From Phoronis australis (lineage: Eukaryota > Phoronida > Phoronidae), in assembly GCA_002633005.1 (NCBI GenBank), contig NMRA01000109.1, positions 534,624 through 598,623 of the forward strand: a stretch of DNA of 64,000 nucleotides, read 5' to 3'. Shown here in pieces: positions 31,451 through 45,600 of this stretch. Position 1 is the stretch's first letter; the number at the start of each line of letters is the position of its first letter. The translations under genes and the position numbers were made by a program. The notes under the pieces were generated by a model, which saw only the letters and a list, made by a program, of their open reading frames with translations, was not told where the DNA came from and did not search any database.

Positions 31451-34400
31451 TCGTATCTTGTTACTAATTTTTTTTTCAAATTTGTTCATAGTTTCAAAGT
31501 ACATGTATGGATACAAAATGAATCATGTGTATATCAACATACAGAAACTGACAACAATATAGCTAAACATCAGCAGCAATTTTAACAATCAGATTAACTG
31601 ATACAGACTTGACATGAATACTCAACCTAGTATAATTCATTTCTGGAAGAATTTCATGTGAATACACATTTTACATGTGCAGCCAACTTTTACCCCTGAG
31701 AGAACTGGCATGTAACACCATATCTATACAGCAAACCAGAAACAATGTACTCTTGAAGGTACATGTCTTCAACGCAATAAAAGCAGAATTGCTTCAAACA
31801 GTTAACCTAAGCAAAGCTTATAATGTATATCTTGTAAGAAACAACATACAGAAAGAGTATATAACTATTCACTAATAGCTCATTTACTGTTCTGAAGTCT
31901 TACATGCAATGCTAACTTGAATATCACCCAAATAAAATCATAGCATCAACTAAATAATAAGCATGTAACTTAGATGGTCAGTATTTGCTCACGCGATGTT
32001 CAAACAACGTTCATCTCATACCAATGACTACACTTAATTGACTTCGCAAGGTCAACTGCATAAGACATTTGATTGGTTCTCGATAAAGGCTTACAAACCA
32101 ATCATCAGATGTCTTAGCCAGTTCACCCGGCAGCACCAGAAAAGTCAATCACGTGCAGTCATTGATAACAACCACAGTTTTGAAATAAAATTATTTCATA
32201 TCCGAAATCCAATCTTTGCACCCAAATTCCACACATGTGTTGGTATTTTTCAGCTCTACATTATAAGAACTAGAGACATGCGACATAAGATCAAAAATCT
32301 ATTGTTCTATTTGAACCAACTTCTAGCCTACTTACACAGCACATTTTGACAGACCATTTCTCAGGCCATCTTCAGTCTTTTCAGTATTTTCTGAAGAACA
32401 TAACTACGGTATCATGGATATGTAGTGCACGCCAAGTGGTCAATGAGAACTTTTTCGAAACTTTTCGGAATTTTTGTACTTTTTCCTAACAAAAGATCCT
32501 TGCATTGTTAATCCAGTGCTTTAACGTCTACTCGACAGAGTCAGCCAATTACAAGACACATTGTGCCAATGTAAATAGACTAGAGGCTCAAGGTCTTACT
32601 ACATCAAAGTCTCAAGGCAGTTTAGAAACCAAAATAAGGGCTTTGTGCTTCAGTAACCAATCAACAAGCACACTTGATGATTCCAACATTAGAACAGAAT
32701 GTTTTGAGTTGTGGCATCAAACTATATGTCATCATAGTCACACTTGGATTATTAACTCATCTACCTCAAGTAGACCTCAAGTTCATATTGAAGCATAATA
32801 AATAATAATTTCTGAGTTAAATATGAAGTTACTTTTCATTAAAGAGACCTCTGAACTTTAGAGAGGGAAATTCAGTTAAATGCTGTCTTTTAATGAAACA
32901 GACTCCCGACTGCAACAACATATTGCATGAAGTCCCACCTACCAAAAACTGTATGAACATAGTTACAGGAAATGTCTGAAAGAAATTTAGGGCAAAATGC
33001 TTACAATGCAACTGCAATTGACAAGCCACTGGCATAAGTCAACTTCTCATCAGTCAGAATAAACAATCAATCCAAGTCCTTCAATGAGAGACAGAAAAAT
33101 ACAAATTAAATGACTGTTTTGCGAGCCTGCGGGACACTAAAGATTGGTATTGGAGCTAAATATAGGCACAACTTCAGCAACTTTCAGTTCGAAGGCACTT
33201 CATCTGTAAAAAGAAATTATTCTGACTATAAGACACACACAGTTTTGCAGCAAGTCCTAATATGCATAATTTGTTAAATACACAGCAGTGAGGCATGTTA
33301 CCCCGGTAATTACTTTACTGGACACCTGCTCAAAATCCCAGTATATTCGCTATTCCTTCAAAGAGCAAGAATAAAGTATAAGACTAACAGACACTACAAA
33401 GATACACTAAACAAGTTCTATACCTCGGGATCAGTCCAATTTTATTTTCAGACAGGAGGCAAGACAAGTAAGCAAGGATCCATTTAAAAAAGTAATGAAC
33501 ATCACTGACATGTATTCAACAAATTTAAAATAAAAACAGAAACGTATCACAATGGAACAGAAGCGAATATTTTTAAGAAATGCAAAAATTGTCGGTAATG
33601 CAATATTCACAGACAACTCACAGATTATTGTGACAATGACTGAAAAAAAGACTTGAGTTGCTAAAGAGGTCCCACCACGTATTTTCTTAGTTTTTGAGGT
33701 TTCAGTAAGCTAATATGAAATAAATAGCATAAAAACTAACTAAATAAGCACTTTTTATGCTAATTGTCACGATTTTTTAGTTTTGAAGAAAATTTAGCTA
33801 TTTCCCCAAGTTTCCCATTAAATGATGCAATGGGTAGAAGACGTTTGGTCACTTGACAATCAATTGCAATGGTGGAACACAGCATATCAGAAGACGAGCA
33901 TAATTTTGAGCGAGAACTGGATAACTATTAAGCAAAACGGACACTTAATAATTACTGATAAAGGTCACAGTAAACCTGGGTCACTCGTATTCACTATTGT
34001 CATGATGGAATGAGCATAGTCTAAACACAATGCATAAGCCTGCGTGTCGTTGCACTCTATCTGGGCTGGGGATTAAGGCCTGGCATCACTCGCCCTAAAA
34101 TGGAAGCAGTTTGTTCATTATTTGTAAAATTTGCAAATATATTGACAAGATGGCGAGTCCTTCATCTTAATGCCCGTGTGTTTGGTCGAAACGAGATTCC
34201 TTGTAATGTGCCAAACAAAGGGTAGTTCCCGAATAAATTGCATGTTCCACACTGACATTCTATACTCCTGTACAGTGCACAAACCGATGCCAATTCTGTG
34301 CAACTTTCACGTCTTTACGAAATTTGAACACAGAGACATTCTCGGTCAAGTTGCTGTTACTACATACAGCCTCCACAAACGCACGTTTTTATGTCTTAAA

Positions 34401-34694
34401 AAGGCAGCTCTCCGCAGACTTTCTCACCACTCCTCAGTATCGACTGGTAAAAACAACAATGGCCGAAACAGTCTTCCACCCATTACTCACAACCCCGATA
34501 ACAGCAAAATATTTTTTTTAAATTTTTGGTTCGTTTCTTAGCAGCAGGTATACTAAAGGCTATTAAATCTCTTAAGAGGTATTAACTTAAATGTTTTTGA
34601 GACACAGAGTCATGATGGGAACTCTTCAATCTCTTATGGTATCAGTTTTAAGACATGAATGAGATCTTCAGAAGTATCCTCCCTTTATTTGTAT

Positions 34695-34990
34695 CAGGGC
34701 TTGGAATGACCAATGGCGAAAAACGCGGAAATTTTTACGGCCCGAAACATGCGCAGCCAGCCTTGGAAAAGTCGGTGTGGACCTTTTGCCCACCTAAATC
34801 GAGAGGACATGAAGAGCAACTTCCGCTTTTCGAGGTGAAAGTCGTCGGCAACGCGGCGGTAAGAAAGACATTTGCCGCGGAAATTTTATATCAAATCCGA
34901 TTCTTTTTACGCGGAAATATAATAAAATACGCGGAAAGAACATTTGAAAAAAGCGGAAATCCGCGTTTCCGCGGAAAATTCCAAGCCCTG
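34695..34990. mobile_element. hAT-like MITE with cagggcttgga termini and TTGTAT flanks
   Basis: It starts cagggcttggaat and ends attccaagccctg, perfect short terminal inverted repeats. TTGTAT directly flanks both sides (34689-34694 and 34991-34996), consistent with a target duplication. The interior is full of gcggaaa / tttccgc blocks that can pair. Termini beginning CAGGG suggest hAT, but the visible duplication is 6 bp rather than the usual 8. Confidence 0.75.
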
Positions 34991-35375
34991 TTGTATTCAC
35001 ACGTTCCAATAGTTTATAACATTCATAANTGGCTACAGAGTCGTAGTATTTGTCACCGCGGTTTACAATCACACGAGCCGCCATTGAGGAAATCCACCAT
35101 GCTATCCCAGATGCCCCGGCAATGTTGACAATTTACGTTCCTCCGAAACATGAAGGGCAACTTCCGCTTTTCGAGGTGAAAGTCGTCGGCAACGCGGCGG
35201 TAAGAAAGACATTTGCTGCGGAAATTTTATATCAAATCCGATTCTTTTTACGCGGAAATATAATAAAATACGCGGAAAGAACATTTGAAAAAAGCGGAAA
35301 TCCGCGTTTCTGCGGAAAATTCCAAGCCCTGTTGTATTCACATGTTCCAATAGTTTATAACATTCATAAACATTA
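34800..35375. other. Duplicated segment around single-N join at 35029
   Basis: About 200 bp (gcaacttccgcttttcgagg onward to gttccaatagtttataacat) is present at 34816-35027 and again at 35157-35367, nearly identical, with a lone N at 35029 between them. This is the usual signature of two overlapping contigs or haplotypes joined without merging. The left halves of the two copies differ. Confidence 0.7.
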
Positions 35376-36148
35376 TTATCTACAACACTAAATAAACATC
35401 ATACCAGTATTCTGCAGGCCACCTGGCGAGCTGGGTGGCGATGTGGAGATTTGTTTTCCTCGGCCAAACATAACTGAAAAACAGTCAGACCAGTTTGAAT
35501 GACGCCAGATAGCAAAAGGTCAACAGAACACACTAGAGTGACAAACGTATTATCAGCATTTTTACAGAAATCATACGCCACAATATCAAAAATATTTTGA
35601 ATAAATGATAACCGTCTTTTACAACATTTTACTTCGTTCATTCCACAGTTTTTACAAAACTGTGAATAAACAACATGCCATACTATCTAATGTACTAATT
35701 TACAAACACTGATAAATATTGTGCCAACAGATATGCTAAACAATGTCAAACTTGACATTATCTATAGCAGCTATGTTCCATCGAAACAGGAACCCCAGTA
35801 TCCCGGAGTCGAACACAGACTCCCACACCTTCAAAACAGCAAACCAGACCAAAAAACACCAGCCCTGACCTTTAAAACATGAACCCCGGGGATCGGACAG
35901 GACACCCGCGGACCGAAACACAACTACCGCACTTTCTGTTAAACATTGTTTGCTGAAAAATAAATCTTCCTACTTTAAGTAGTTAATGTGATATGTTGTT
36001 TTAATATGGGAATTTTAGACAACTTGTGATGGATTGGCGTTCTACGTTATGAGTCTGCTGCTTAAGTTGAGGAGCAATCTTTTGCTTCAGCTTTCAGTGT
36101 CATGAAATAATGCATCACCTATTGGCCATTTTTTCCCCAATTCTTCAA

Positions 36149-36291
36149 TCAACTGTTCTTCCTCGAGGTTGTGTACATGTCACAACAAATTAAACAACAA
36201 TGGCACTTAAAAGTCGAGTTTGACTTTTCTCTCGGAATATGTGAAACAGGCGTGCGATCCATAGACCTAGCTTCTTCAAGAGCTTGCATGA
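36149..36291 (-). CDS. Possible last exon of the RRM gene
   Basis: After the phase-1 donor at 36670, an acceptor-like AG at 36293-36292 would continue in phase as VMQALEEARSMDRTPVSHIP and end in a cysteine-rich KCHCCLICCD segment and a TGA at 36151-36149. The pyrimidine tract is poor. An overlapping frame (NLEEEQLIEELGKKWPIGDA, stop near 36105) also looks protein-like, so the real terminal exon is unsettled. Confidence 0.35.
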
Positions 36292-36669
36292 CTTCACAAG
36301 ACATCACCATGTATTGCAAGTGAAGCAGGTGATCACACTAGCTTCCTTGGCGAGATTCTTGCGCCTAAGAAAGTCTACCCAGGTTGCAGTCTTATTGTTC
36401 TTGTGATTCTAGTAGTAGGAACAATTCACTCAACCAATTTCAATAACCCATCTTCGTCGGAGCTCTGTTTGTTGTATTCTAGTTACCAGGGTGTTCTAGG
36501 GTCTGTTTTGATATCATACTATCTGCGGTACTAAGTGTTTGTTTGTTAATTATAATTTTATTATTCCCTTTCTGAAATTATAAAATAAAAAGAGAAATCG
36601 GTGAAAGCACCTTTGAGAATTAATATAATTGAATGCCATTTAGAACACTCAGTGGACCTTATAAATTAC

Positions 36670-39600
36670 CTTTTTTTATGTAACTCCGCATGGATACCTT
36701 GTCTTGTGCTACTGTTGACAGACTTGCATCACACTGCTTCTCCGGATGGACAGATTCCAGATAACACTTTGGATGGAGCACTTCCGTGTTACAATATCTG
36801 ACGTCAGGCCTTCCGTCAACCTCTGGCATCTTGTACCGCACATCACTTAAGAGGATCCGAGGCTTTGCATTCACGTCAGAGTTCATTTGTCTCCGCGAAT
36901 TGTTGCTGTTGTTAAAATTTAAGTTATTCCAGAACGTTACGGAATGCTCATCAGGATCCAACTCCTTGCGCACACTACAATTAAATGACGTTTCAGTTCC
37001 ATGTGGAGACTGAAAAGATAGTATCTGTGGCGACAATTTCGGTGGCAATACATCAAGTGGTCTCGGATACTCCTCAGCTGTTTCATTTGTGGCAGGGCCA
37101 GAACAATTCCTCTCTAGCTTGTTTATGGATTCACCATCACCACTGCTGATGGAATGTAGACTAGAACGTCTTTTGTTGGTGTGGTCTTGTACACTGGAGT
37201 TTGAACTATGTACATTTCCAGCAGTGACCAACAGCTCACAGTCTGTGGCATCTTTAAAGTTTGTGCTCCCTTTTTGCACATAATCGCTAGCAGCAGGTTT
37301 CAAAAGATTGACGCTGAAAATAGTGTTCGGAGGTTTTAGCATAACTTGAACGCAGAAAGCACCACTAAAACAAGGCACACAGAGCCTCTTGACAATGACT
37401 ACATACAGCACAAGACTAAAGTAATCAAAGAAATACCGCTTTCTATCATGACATCCCATCTTTTTAGCAAAAATGACTGGTAATAACCATTACTGTAGCA
37501 AAATTGTAATTGCAGACAGACCCAACTGCTTCACATATTTCCCTCTTAACTCCTCTACAATCTTGGCCATTAGGGAAGGCTATTATACTGATGACAAATT
37601 TGGCCTTTACCCACAGCCATAATGACACGGAATTTGGAGTCATACTTTTGGCATGTACTGTGCATGGGCAATTCCATTTGTGACGACATGCAATCAGAGA
37701 ATATTTTGATCAATTGTGAAAAATTTTCATCCTGAGAAAATAAATACACCAATTGACAGGTCTCTTTGATAGCTTTCAATGCGTCTATCAACTTTTTTCC
37801 TATCTTTTTATCTGAGAAAATTGCTTTTAAAGGGGCATGACGGATGTATACAGAGAATTTTAATTCTTGGAAAAAAAACATTCAATGTTAATTTTCTGTA
37901 AGTTGCATTTGGTTACAATTTTTTCTTTTAATACATGATTTAGTGGAATGTTTGCAAAGTACAACACACTAATTTTCTTGATGATATCTTCAGTAATCTA
38001 AGAAATTTTTATCAAACAGCTCGATGTAAGTTGAGTGAGTGTGACGAACGTGATGGAGGTACCAATTTGCCATGTTTTATATTGATATGCCATTATTATT
38101 ATTACATATTCAACACCTCTTTTAAGTCAAACTTTCAATTTTAAGAAAGGTTCATCCCTAACAAAATAACCCTTTGGTAGATTTTCATGAAACCTTTCTA
38201 CATGAAAACTTCACAATTTACCTCAAAAACACTGTTAAGAATTTTCAATTACTCATTTAGTGTTGTTTTTAAGCCAAATTAACATGCAGAATGTAAGGCA
38301 TTTTTGTAGAAGTCGTATCTGTCTATCTTATAGTGTCAAAAACTAGGAAAATCCTATTTAACAGCGTTTTTGAGATTGATGAATGAAAATTAGAAAGTTT
38401 CAGTGAAATTCACCGTCGTTTTTGAGAACTCCTGTTCCTAAGTTGAAATTAAGTCGATTTGGCGGAGCGGAGAAAAAGCATATCATGTCGTGAATCTTCA
38501 AAATCTGACAGTTACTGCTTAATTCTTCTGTGAAATCTTGTTTTTGGTCACTATAACTTATAGATACCTAAACTATTTCGACATTCACTCACAATGTCAA
38601 CTGAAATTGCCGTGTGTAGTGAACTTTAACATCACCAAAACAATTATAATAGAGTCAAGATGAATCAAGGCAGGGTAAACCAAGTACGAAATATACCACA
38701 CAAATCGACTCGGTGGTTAAATCGCATCATGAGCAAGAGATCGAAACAGCAAAATGTCAATTACCAATCAAATTAATGAATTTGGTTGAGGATGTATCTC
38801 TTTTCATAACTTGGTATATTCGTGAACACAAAAGTCACAAAGGCCAAACTCGGAGCATTCGTTCTCAACGATCATATGCATGCAGACGCATAACTCCCTC
38901 CATATCAAAACTATGTTTTGCCTTGGTTTTCCAAGGCATCTTTCTGTCCCATATATATCTCTTTAACTCAATATTATGAATGAAAGGATTGAGGGTACAT
39001 ACAGAACTGCTCTGTGCCTGGCAGGAGATTCGATTTGAGTGACAGTCCTGTAACCTTTGACCTCGGATAAGTAGCAAACAAATTTTTATACGGTTGTGCA
39101 GTTCCAAGAAAGTTCTACTAAATCTTTTTTATCCCTACATGGTATTTATTTTGTACTTGAAGTTCCCTGAGAACAAAGATAGGTATTTTGCAAGATAACT
39201 GAAATATTGTAAAAACGGCCAATTTTTGTAAATACGGTTTGAGATATCCTTAAGGTTGATATTGACTTGAGAAAGCATTAAAGACGTCCTGAAAACTTAG
39301 AAAGTCAGTGTAATGTTGTCTGATACCTGCTGCTCAACCACGATATCTGTGTTATTGCAGCAGGTATACCTGCAGATGTACCACTTGAGGCTGTACTGAG
39401 AGACATGCTGAATTTACCAGGAAAACAATAGCCACAGAGGGGCTCTCGTCAATTCTCCCATGAACTTTTACAAAACTAAATTTTGAGCAATGTAACTGTA
39501 CAGAAATGATAAATGGAAGATACGCTATCTGCAGAGGGGGGTTTTAAATCTCCTGGTATTACCATAAACTCGCGGATTAACGCCCACGCCCGGGTAATCG

Positions 39601-42600
39601 CCCATCCCCGACTCTGTCAATTTTCGATTTAAGCACCCATTGCTTGGGTAATCACCCATCCCCTACTTTGTGCAAATTTCCACTAAGCGCCCACCACTCA
39701 GGTAATCGCCCACCCCCAACCTACCACTTACAGAACTTGAGCTTGAACTCACGCTTTTGTTCACAGCTTCGCCACGGGTTCAGACTTCCGTGTTTGCGGA
39801 AACACAGCATGCTTACACCTGCGTACATTTGTCTCGAAAAGTACGTTTTTCAGCCGGCATTTGTGGAATAACTCAAGTGCTGCAAATACCTATTTTCATC
39901 TTATCAACTGATCTTTTGTTAAATTAATACATTCCTACTCCGTAGATTTTTATAGAAGTGGCAGTAGTAAGTCTATAGTGAGATTAGATATTGTTCAGAG
40001 ATTAAATGTGGACGCCCCCTAGTGACAAAGTGACATCATTTTTGACAACAAGTGCACAGGATACACAGAGGTCTTTTGGGTGCATAAATTGATATTCACA
40101 ACCAAATGAATGAATGTCCTCGTATCCCGGAACCACAATAGTCTTGGGTCGTGTGCTCCAAACACGCACCAAAGGCGATTTCTTTTTAAACTTACCGATT
40201 AAGTATCGATTTGTTGTCCTGATTTTTGAAAAACAATTCTCATTTATAGCTATCTATTACCACCGCCCCGGTATTCTAACTGTTGGTGAAAGAAAGAATA
40301 TGTTTAAAACCCGTACAAGCAAAAACCCACAGGGGCACTCAGGAATGCCTTTTTACCACGCTAACTTGGTGGCGACCGGGAGCATGCAGTTATTTCGTTT
40401 TCTTTCTCCGCCCTCCCCCTTGCATTTTTAGTGACATCGTCGGTAAACTCACGGTGAGAAATAATAATCTCCATCAGAATGTGACGTTATTTCCACGCCT
40501 GTCCTGTTGCGATGTATCACTATCGCATTAATGTTCAACTTGAAACAATAAAACAGTGTTCAGATACGCTGGAGATGGAGGCATTAATCCACTTAGAACC
40601 CGTAAATACACTAAATGTTTGTGCTAATAAATTGGTACGGGTGTTTTCAGTGCGCTGTGCAGCAGGCCTTTATGCAGCGTATGTCCTGGGCGTCCAAATG
40701 GATGCCCTAGCACTAATCTGGACGCCCTGGCAAGGACGCCCAATGTATCATTTGGATGACCACTGTCAATAGGAACCTTTCAAGTTTGGACTCACACATT
40801 GCAATGAATACTAGGAAGCCTCTGAAGGCTCCCAGTGGGGGCTGTTTTTTCAAAGCAGGAAGAAATATACAATGTATATAAAAAGTATATACAATGTTGC
40901 TATGCTCACACTTGGTTGATAGCATTGAAAAATCTTGGTCTACAGTTTCTTTTTAGTAAAAATGCTCACTACAGAAAGCTGTTTTGTAAACTTAAATGTA
41001 AAAGCCGTGGCCTATGCATTTTTTTGTAAAAAAATGTGTGTCTGGGGGGATTGCTGGGGGTGGGGGGTTACGCGTCGGAATCATGGACGCCCTGGAATAT
41101 TGCAAACCCCATTTTGGACACCCTATTTTTGAAATCCTGGATAAAGGCCTGCTGTGCGGCATCGTGAATGGAACTCATACATTAATAGCTGTTGACAAAA
41201 CTCAAAATATTTGCATGCTGTATCCAATGTGTACGCTGCCTTTTACCAAAGCTGTCCTGTTGATGTACGCAACTGTACTGAATATTTCATAATAAACATT
41301 AAAAAAACTGGGACGAGATCACAAGACGTCAATGAGAAAACAATAAACTTTTATTTTACAAACATTATAAGAAACATCAATGACAATACTACTGCACTTA
41401 TACCTCACAGCAGGGAAACTACCCTACTGAGGACAATGGCAGCATTGCGGTTGATGCAAAATTAGGCTTACGAATGTTTGTCTAGGTGACAAGTTTTCGA
41501 ACTACCTAGTCAAATTTTTTCGTATCAGGCGCAAGTTCTGATGCTTTTTCAAGTTCAATAGACCAAGTTTTTTGAGTGTTTAGCGAGAACAGGTAAAACT
41601 TCGATACATCGCCATGTATTTTCAGACGAAGCACATGATTTTGCTAGATTTTTCTCCTGGGTTGACCCCCATCTCATTGTAATTGCTCGCATAGTGCACG
41701 TGATTTTGATAGATTTATCTCCCGGGTCAACCCTGATTTGAACTGAGCAATTATTCACACACCCTCTCATTGTAATTGCAAACGGTCGGTCGGGAACAAA
41801 TCGTCTGTTTTTAATCCAGCGCCAGACAAACTAAACATTGAATCGAATGTTTATAGGGTTTAACCAAACAGTCGTACAAACAACACTTACAATACAATGG
41901 CGCAGGAAACGAAATCCAGTCCCGTTCACTGATCTGAAACAGTACTTGCTGACACAGTAAGTGAACCGCCATTCGAGCTTCATAAAGCTCCAAGGTATGA
42001 CATTTTGCAGCGCGCTAATATATTTGAAAACATCAGTTTTTAGCAACTTTCATGTGAAATCACCTTTTCAAAGTCGAAACCGTGTTTCTGTTTGAGCCGT
42101 GAGAAACTTTGTGGTAGTAGGGTTCAGCTGTTTGACCAAACTTACAAGTTCTGTGCTAAAATGAACACCCCACGAGCTTGCCCAGTTCCGCTAAAACTTG
42201 GACATAGTAGCCCACTGCTTGGATAATCGCCCATCCTTGTTTCAGGGTTTCCCAATTTAAGTGCCCAGGGCGTTAACCCGCAAGTTTATGGTATATTTAT
42301 CTATACATGCCCCACTGTTTACAGACGGCGTTGCTGTACATGCCAGAGGGTTTCCCCCTATTTTATTGATAGAACTGAAAAGAGGTTAAACCTGAATTTA
42401 CAAAAAACGAAGAGTGCGAACGATTAATACTAGAAGCTACTGAAAAGCTTGAAACCAAAACCCATTGCCAGCATGTGTGCGTGTGTGTGCGTGCGTGCGT
42501 GTGCATGTGTGCAGGCGGGCGGGCGCGCGTGCGTGTGCAAAAAACAGATTCCAAGATAGTAACACTTGCCTTTGAAACCACCAGCCTTTAACTGACTATT

Positions 42601-45600
42601 ATTATAGTAGAACCTACCCATTCTTAAGGATATCCGAGTACTTGCCGACGTCAATAGTTACGGCATCTGACGTATGTATGACTGGTTGGACAAGAGAGCA
42701 TTCCACCAGGTCCAGGGCTTCAATGAGGTCAACCACATCAATAACCGGGAAGTCTGGAGGAATAGAACACCATTTCCTGCGGCATCATTTCTGGTTGAAT
42801 GGTAGAAAGTACCACCATCTCCAAGTGGACATGGGCTTGACATTATGGAGTGCACGGTACTAAATACTAGTAGAAATAGTGCACTATGAGTAGGAAACTG
42901 ACCTTACTTGGATTATTCGAACGGGCGCGTAGCGAACTCGGCACTTTTATTTTGGTTGTCAGTTTTTACGAGTACAAATTTGAGAATACGGGTGCAGAAC
43001 ATGCCGTCATTCATATTTCCGACAGGCCTTTTTGCATGTGTCAAGTGCTGTAGACCGTCTATACGCCGGAAGCTTTTCGGCAATATATGCCTCACACTGG
43101 CTAAATCATCAAAGTCACGTCAATATCATTCAAGCATAGAAAGGTACTTTTGGAGGTCGTAAATGTCTTTAAGACCTTCCAAATCAAACAAATAATTTGG
43201 CAATTAAGATTTCTTTTCAAAATATCTCTTCAATCATCTACACTCAAAAGGTACATAAAGTAACACGACTTTGATAGTTAGCCAGGACTTGGTGTAATTT
43301 GCAGAATGTATGTATTAGGATGTGCCATCACCTAACCAAATTGTGGACCAATTATAATGTAAAATAATGATCAACACACATAAGCATACCACCGTGTGAC
43401 AAGTGCCCTACTGCATTATGGGTAAAGGCACACTGGAGTCAGTTGTCAAAACATGCCCACAGCTATCAGGGCTGTTTATACACAAGTTATTACAACAACA
43501 AACATAATTTGGTAATTCTTCAACACAACATTCGTAATGTTGCAAGACAGGAATCCAATTACATCGCCAAAAGCAATTTTACAGAACAGAATTTGGCAGT
43601 AATGTATAATTTTGTAATAGAATAGTGACGTGAGGTTTCAGTAAGTTGTCCATCATTTGTCATACAGGTCTAGTGAAACAAGCATCTATCAAGAACATGA
43701 TAGAGAAGCCATTAAATACTGAAGAGAGTGAAGTTTTCTTTATAAATTATTGCATCAATTGAGTCTGAAAATCGGTTTGTCCCGACACAGAAATCTAGCC
43801 CAAAGAAACTGACATTCTAGACAGGACGGCTACTAGGACATCATCAAGAACACGCAACAAGCATATCACCGTGACCACAGTAGCTTTTTCCATGAGTGTC
43901 TTGGAATATACGAAACTCTTCACTACAATTATCGACTTCCAATTATAATCTTCTATTTACCTCCATTTGTGCACATTTCACTGTAAGCTTTTCTTAGTCT
44001 CTGAAGGTTAGCAGAATTCTCAGCTGAATTCTTTTTACTTTTGGCCAGCTTTGTATTTTGTTTCTTATTGCCTTCCTCAGCTGAAAACAAAGAGTATTAA
44101 CAAGAAATGATGTTATAACCCCAAAGTAATCATCTAACTTGCATTACCCATCTGATATTATTACTGTATTATTAGATAATTATCATTAATGACATTTTTG
44201 CTTTCCTTAGCTAAAAACAACCAAAAGCACAACTAAACTGTATAAGAACTATAAGATAAGTCTTCAAAAATGTCATATCTTGGTCACATGACCTTAAAAG
44301 ATCTCTGTTCTGTCCTGACCAATTTTTCAGACTATACTTTCTTTATACAGAACCAACAAGTTGATTTATAACAATAACAACAATAACACACAACTAAATA
44401 GAATTAGTGAGGAATGATTTTATAGCTCCAAAGTAATTGTCTAACTCACTTTTGCACTGCCCCCAAGTGTCTTAAAACGAAAGAAAAATACTGGTCAGCA
44501 TTGTGCTGCAATGACTGTATCAAAAATACTGGTCAGCATTGTGCTGCAATGACTGTATCAAAAATACTGGTCAGCATTGTGCTGCAATGACTGTATCAAA
44601 AATACTGGTCAGCATTGTGCTGCAATAACTGTATCAAAAATACTGGTCAGCATTGCGCTGCAATGACTGTATCAAAAATACTGGTCAGCCTTGTGCTACA
44701 ATGACTGTATCAAAAATAAGAAGAATAGTCCAGGAGTTTTCAAATTTCTAAATAGCAAAGAAATTGGCAGGGCAAATTCCATTTGTGTCAATCAGATTTA
44801 GGACCATAGTATAAGTCACTAGACTATATCATGCTCACCTTGTAGTACATGTGACAGTATATCATTCACCATTATGTGCATTTTACTGTACATTCCATAT
44901 TTTATATGATACTTCCAAATAAATCTATCTATCTAATTATCAGGGTTATGAAAATAAGCCAAACAAGAACAAACGAATGTGATGAAATGCACCCACGATT
45001 GCAAGTACTGCAAATGGTATGTTAGTGTTTTTGATATTATATGGTATACACTACAGCTGGTATAGAGCTGACTACATGTACAGTTTACTTCACAACCTGA
45101 AACTTGATTAATTACAGTTGGACATCTGCCCCGTCAACACGATCAAATTAGCACTGCATGAAGATTTATAATAGTAAAAAGAAAAACTATACTGGGAAAG
45201 TTTGAGCTCCCTCCCACACTACCTTTTCTCTCGCGCTTCTTCATCCTCATCTTTCCCCGGCTCCCTCTGTACTCCCCCTCACCTTCCTACCTCTCCTCTT
45301 TCCCCCCACTACCTCTCTCTCAAACCTCTTATTGTCCTCTTTTCTGTTGTGTTATTACAAAACACAATGTTCAACAAATGTAAAACTGCTCACCCATTCT
45401 GTCAACAATGGTTAACTTAGCAAATTCCACTCGTATAACTCTCCCCTGCAAGGGCCAGCCATTCAGTTCAGTAACAGCTTTTGTACATGCCTCCATTGTC
45501 AGGAATCGGACAAATCTGAAACAAAGTAAAATAATGTTCATTACAATAATCTTCAGTGCAGTAATAACAATAATGAAAGCGCTCCGAGGAGCGAACCTTG

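Larger units (their letters stand above)
30523..36148. other. Mostly non-coding sequence between Shisa-like and RRM genes
   Basis: Plus-strand A-rich sequence with many short chance frames. Apart from the 59-bp duplication and the hAT-like MITE listed separately, I see no exon with acceptable splice sites and no domain. Part may be 3' untranslated sequence of either neighbour. Confidence 0.45.

Noticed and set aside
37570-37881. Protein-like minus-strand frame (ENFSQLIKIFSDCMSS) as an RRM-gene exon
   Set aside because: Its possible donor leaves phase 1, which cannot join the next exon at 37364 (needs phase 2), while 42618 to 37364 joins perfectly without it. It may be a retained or alternative exon, but I cannot support it.
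44484-44711. CRISPR-like regular repeat array
   Set aside because: The units are contiguous 38-bp tandem repeats with no spacers, and the genome is eukaryotic.
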